A stretch of 64,000 nucleotides of DNA from Marine Group I thaumarchaeote SCGC AAA799-D11 (GTDB taxonomy: Archaea > Thermoproteota > Nitrososphaeria > Nitrososphaerales > Nitrosopumilaceae), in contig JOSY01000033.1 of the NCBI GenBank assembly GCA_000746765.1, positions 62,001 to 126,000 of the forward strand. Direction: 5' to 3'. Position 1 is the stretch's first letter; each line of letters begins with the position of its first letter. The notes under the pieces are model-generated. The model saw only the letters and a program-made list of their open reading frames with translations, was not told the origin of the DNA and ran no database searches. Positions 62,952-64,000 of the stretch are shown here, piece by piece. The position numbers and the translations under genes were made by a program.

Positions 62952-64000
62952 CAGACATCACCATAAACTAGAGTTTGAGGATGAAATGCAACCCATTCAA
63001 ACCAAAATCCAGGCTCAATTGGCAATCTTTCTAGTTGCTTTCCCTCATATTGGCCAGATATTGCCAATCCATCATAATTCCATTCAGAGTTTGATTGAAG
63101 ATCAATTATTTTCCCATCTAAATATTGAAAATCTAAAACATTCCCATCAATTGTTCTCTCAAATGCACGAGAGTTTTCAGAATATAATGAAATTAGCATA
63201 ACAGGGATTGTGCCGACTGAATCATTAATCACAATTTCAGATTCAATATCGCTTTGCTTGAATGCTTTTGAAACATCGTCTTGATTAAATCCAATGATAA
63301 TTTCTTTTGGATGCATTCTATCATCACTATGCTCTACTGGAAACATTATTCGAGGTTCTGTGTAATAATTTCCGTAAGGGTCAGTAGCATATGATCTTAA
63401 ATGACCAGTATCAGTTGTCAACACCAAGGTATCAGGATGTAATGCTTTCCAATCACCCCAAGTAATTACATCAAAAGGAACCAAGTTTAGTTGATATCCG
63501 GTTAATTCTCCTTTTACTGCAATACCAAGTGCTTGACTCCAATAAGATTCAGTTAGTCTATCATACATCAACAAATTACTGTTGTATAACTTTCCAGAAG
63601 TGCCAAATTCTACTTCTTGTCCGTTAATGATTCTCTCAAATACTTGATTGGTATAACACAATGGACAATACGTAACAGAGACAGGCACATCTCCAACTTT
63701 ATCATTTACAATTTCATGCCAAACCAAAATGAATAGCGGATATGCTTTTGCCTCTCCATTAATTTCCAAACCAATTACAGTATCTGAATCAGACATAAAT
63801 TGAGAATCAGAGATAGTAGCAAAAACAGGATCATCAATTGAGGGTATTCCATCTTTTGGAGGGCCCCCTCCTTTGATCTTATCTAATGGAATCAGATGTT
63901 TGATACCATCAGTTTCCATCATTTGGAGTTCAGATATGCCTGTTTCAGGAATTGTAACTGAAGAGGATGTAGGGGTAATTGTAACATAAGGCTGAGAGTC
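62951..64000 (-). CDS. DUF3179 family protein, 5' end beyond the window
   Basis: The frame is open from the stop at 62951 to the right edge without a break, so the true start probably lies beyond base 64000; the ATG at 63922 is internal or an alternative. The domain is DUF3179: NGEAKAYPLFILVWHEIVND, VSVTYCPLCYTNQVFER and AVKGELTGYQLNLVPF. The visible N-terminal part is Thr/Ser/Pro-rich, suggesting a secreted or anchored protein. Function unknown. Confidence 0.85.
   Translation of the reverse strand, partial: DSQPYVTITPTSSSVTIPETGISELQMMETDGIKHLIPLDKIKGGGPPKDGIPSIDDPVFATISDSQFMSDSDTVIGLEINGEAKAYPLFILVWHEIVNDKVGDVPVSVTYCPLCYTNQVFERIINGQEVEFGTSGKLYNSNLLMYDRLTESYWSQALGIAVKGELTGYQLNLVPFDVITWGDWKALHPDTLVLTTDTGHLRSYATDPYGNYYTEPRIMFPVEHSDDRMHPKEIIIGFNQDDVSKAFKQSDIESEIVINDSVGTIPVMLISLYSENSRAFERTIDGNVLDFQYLDGKIIDLQSNSEWNYDGLAISGQYEGKQLERLPIEPGFWFEWVAFHPQTLVYGDV

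Overview
The window is a stretch of core chromosome from an ammonia-oxidising archaeon of the Nitrososphaeria (Thaumarchaeota), most like the marine Nitrosopumilus group. The evidence is an AT-rich genome, an archaeal 16S rRNA linked to a 23S rRNA without a tRNA in the short spacer, EF-1alpha next to S10 and RNA polymerase subunit P, a Vps4-type CdvC, an archaeal fructose-bisphosphate aldolase/phosphatase, a 3-hydroxyacyl-CoA dehydrogenase of the kind used in the hydroxypropionate/hydroxybutyrate cycle, a DnaJ-ferredoxin fusion known from this phylum, and a copper-rich periplasmic multicopper oxidase. Start codons are often TTG or GTG, and many genes have a TATA box about 25 to 30 bases before the start codon, as expected for leaderless archaeal mRNAs.

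Layout. 1-3622: rRNA operon on the minus strand (23S truncated by the left edge), its leader and promoter, and a phased repeat array. 3623-13666: an aminotransferase, an ATP-cone nuclease fusion, TPR, cupin, DnaJ-ferredoxin, HIT and hydroxyacyl-CoA dehydrogenase genes, with several tiny zinc-finger genes. 13667-15511: rpoP, rps10 and EF-1alpha. 15633-23334: gluconeogenic FBPase, DNA ligase, a PhoU-like protein, tRNA-splicing endonuclease, and an SDR-SDR/MaoC pair. 23441-31970: membrane and metal-related genes, a DtxR-type regulator, a PIN-ATPase-KH protein, and a split phosphorelay (response regulator, HPt protein, membrane histidine kinase). 32012-34565: TldD and two DNA glycosylases in one tight unit. 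34562-39755: a VTT membrane protein, small proteins, an ABC ATPase, and a NusA-like factor with aspartyl-tRNA synthetase. 39870-44627: a branched-chain amino acid operon (ilvB, ilvN, leuA, leuB). 44838-49384: an LsrF-like aldolase with a repeat tail, a zinc dehydrogenase, an isolated V-type ATPase subunit F, a SWIM protein and a phosphoesterase. 49388-53788: carA-carB. 53868-56507: the cdvC operon with two helical partner proteins. 56665-64000: TrmB-type regulator, RidA, multicopper oxidase, dicarboxylate symporter, Cys-rich small proteins, a flavin-reductase-fold protein, and a DUF3179 protein cut by the right edge.

The genes are packed very tightly; convergent neighbours commonly meet or overlap by a few bases. 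I see no tRNA, CRISPR array, insertion sequence or prophage. The most interesting lead is the cdvC operon: the first gene encodes a protein whose helical layout resembles a divergent ESCRT-III (CdvB/Snf7) subunit, and the second encodes another small helical protein. Other leads are the phased repeats upstream of the rRNA promoter, the nested inverted repeats before ilvB, the split phosphorelay with one TATA element between divergent genes, the ATP-cone-nuclease fusion, and a set of very small zinc-binding proteins.
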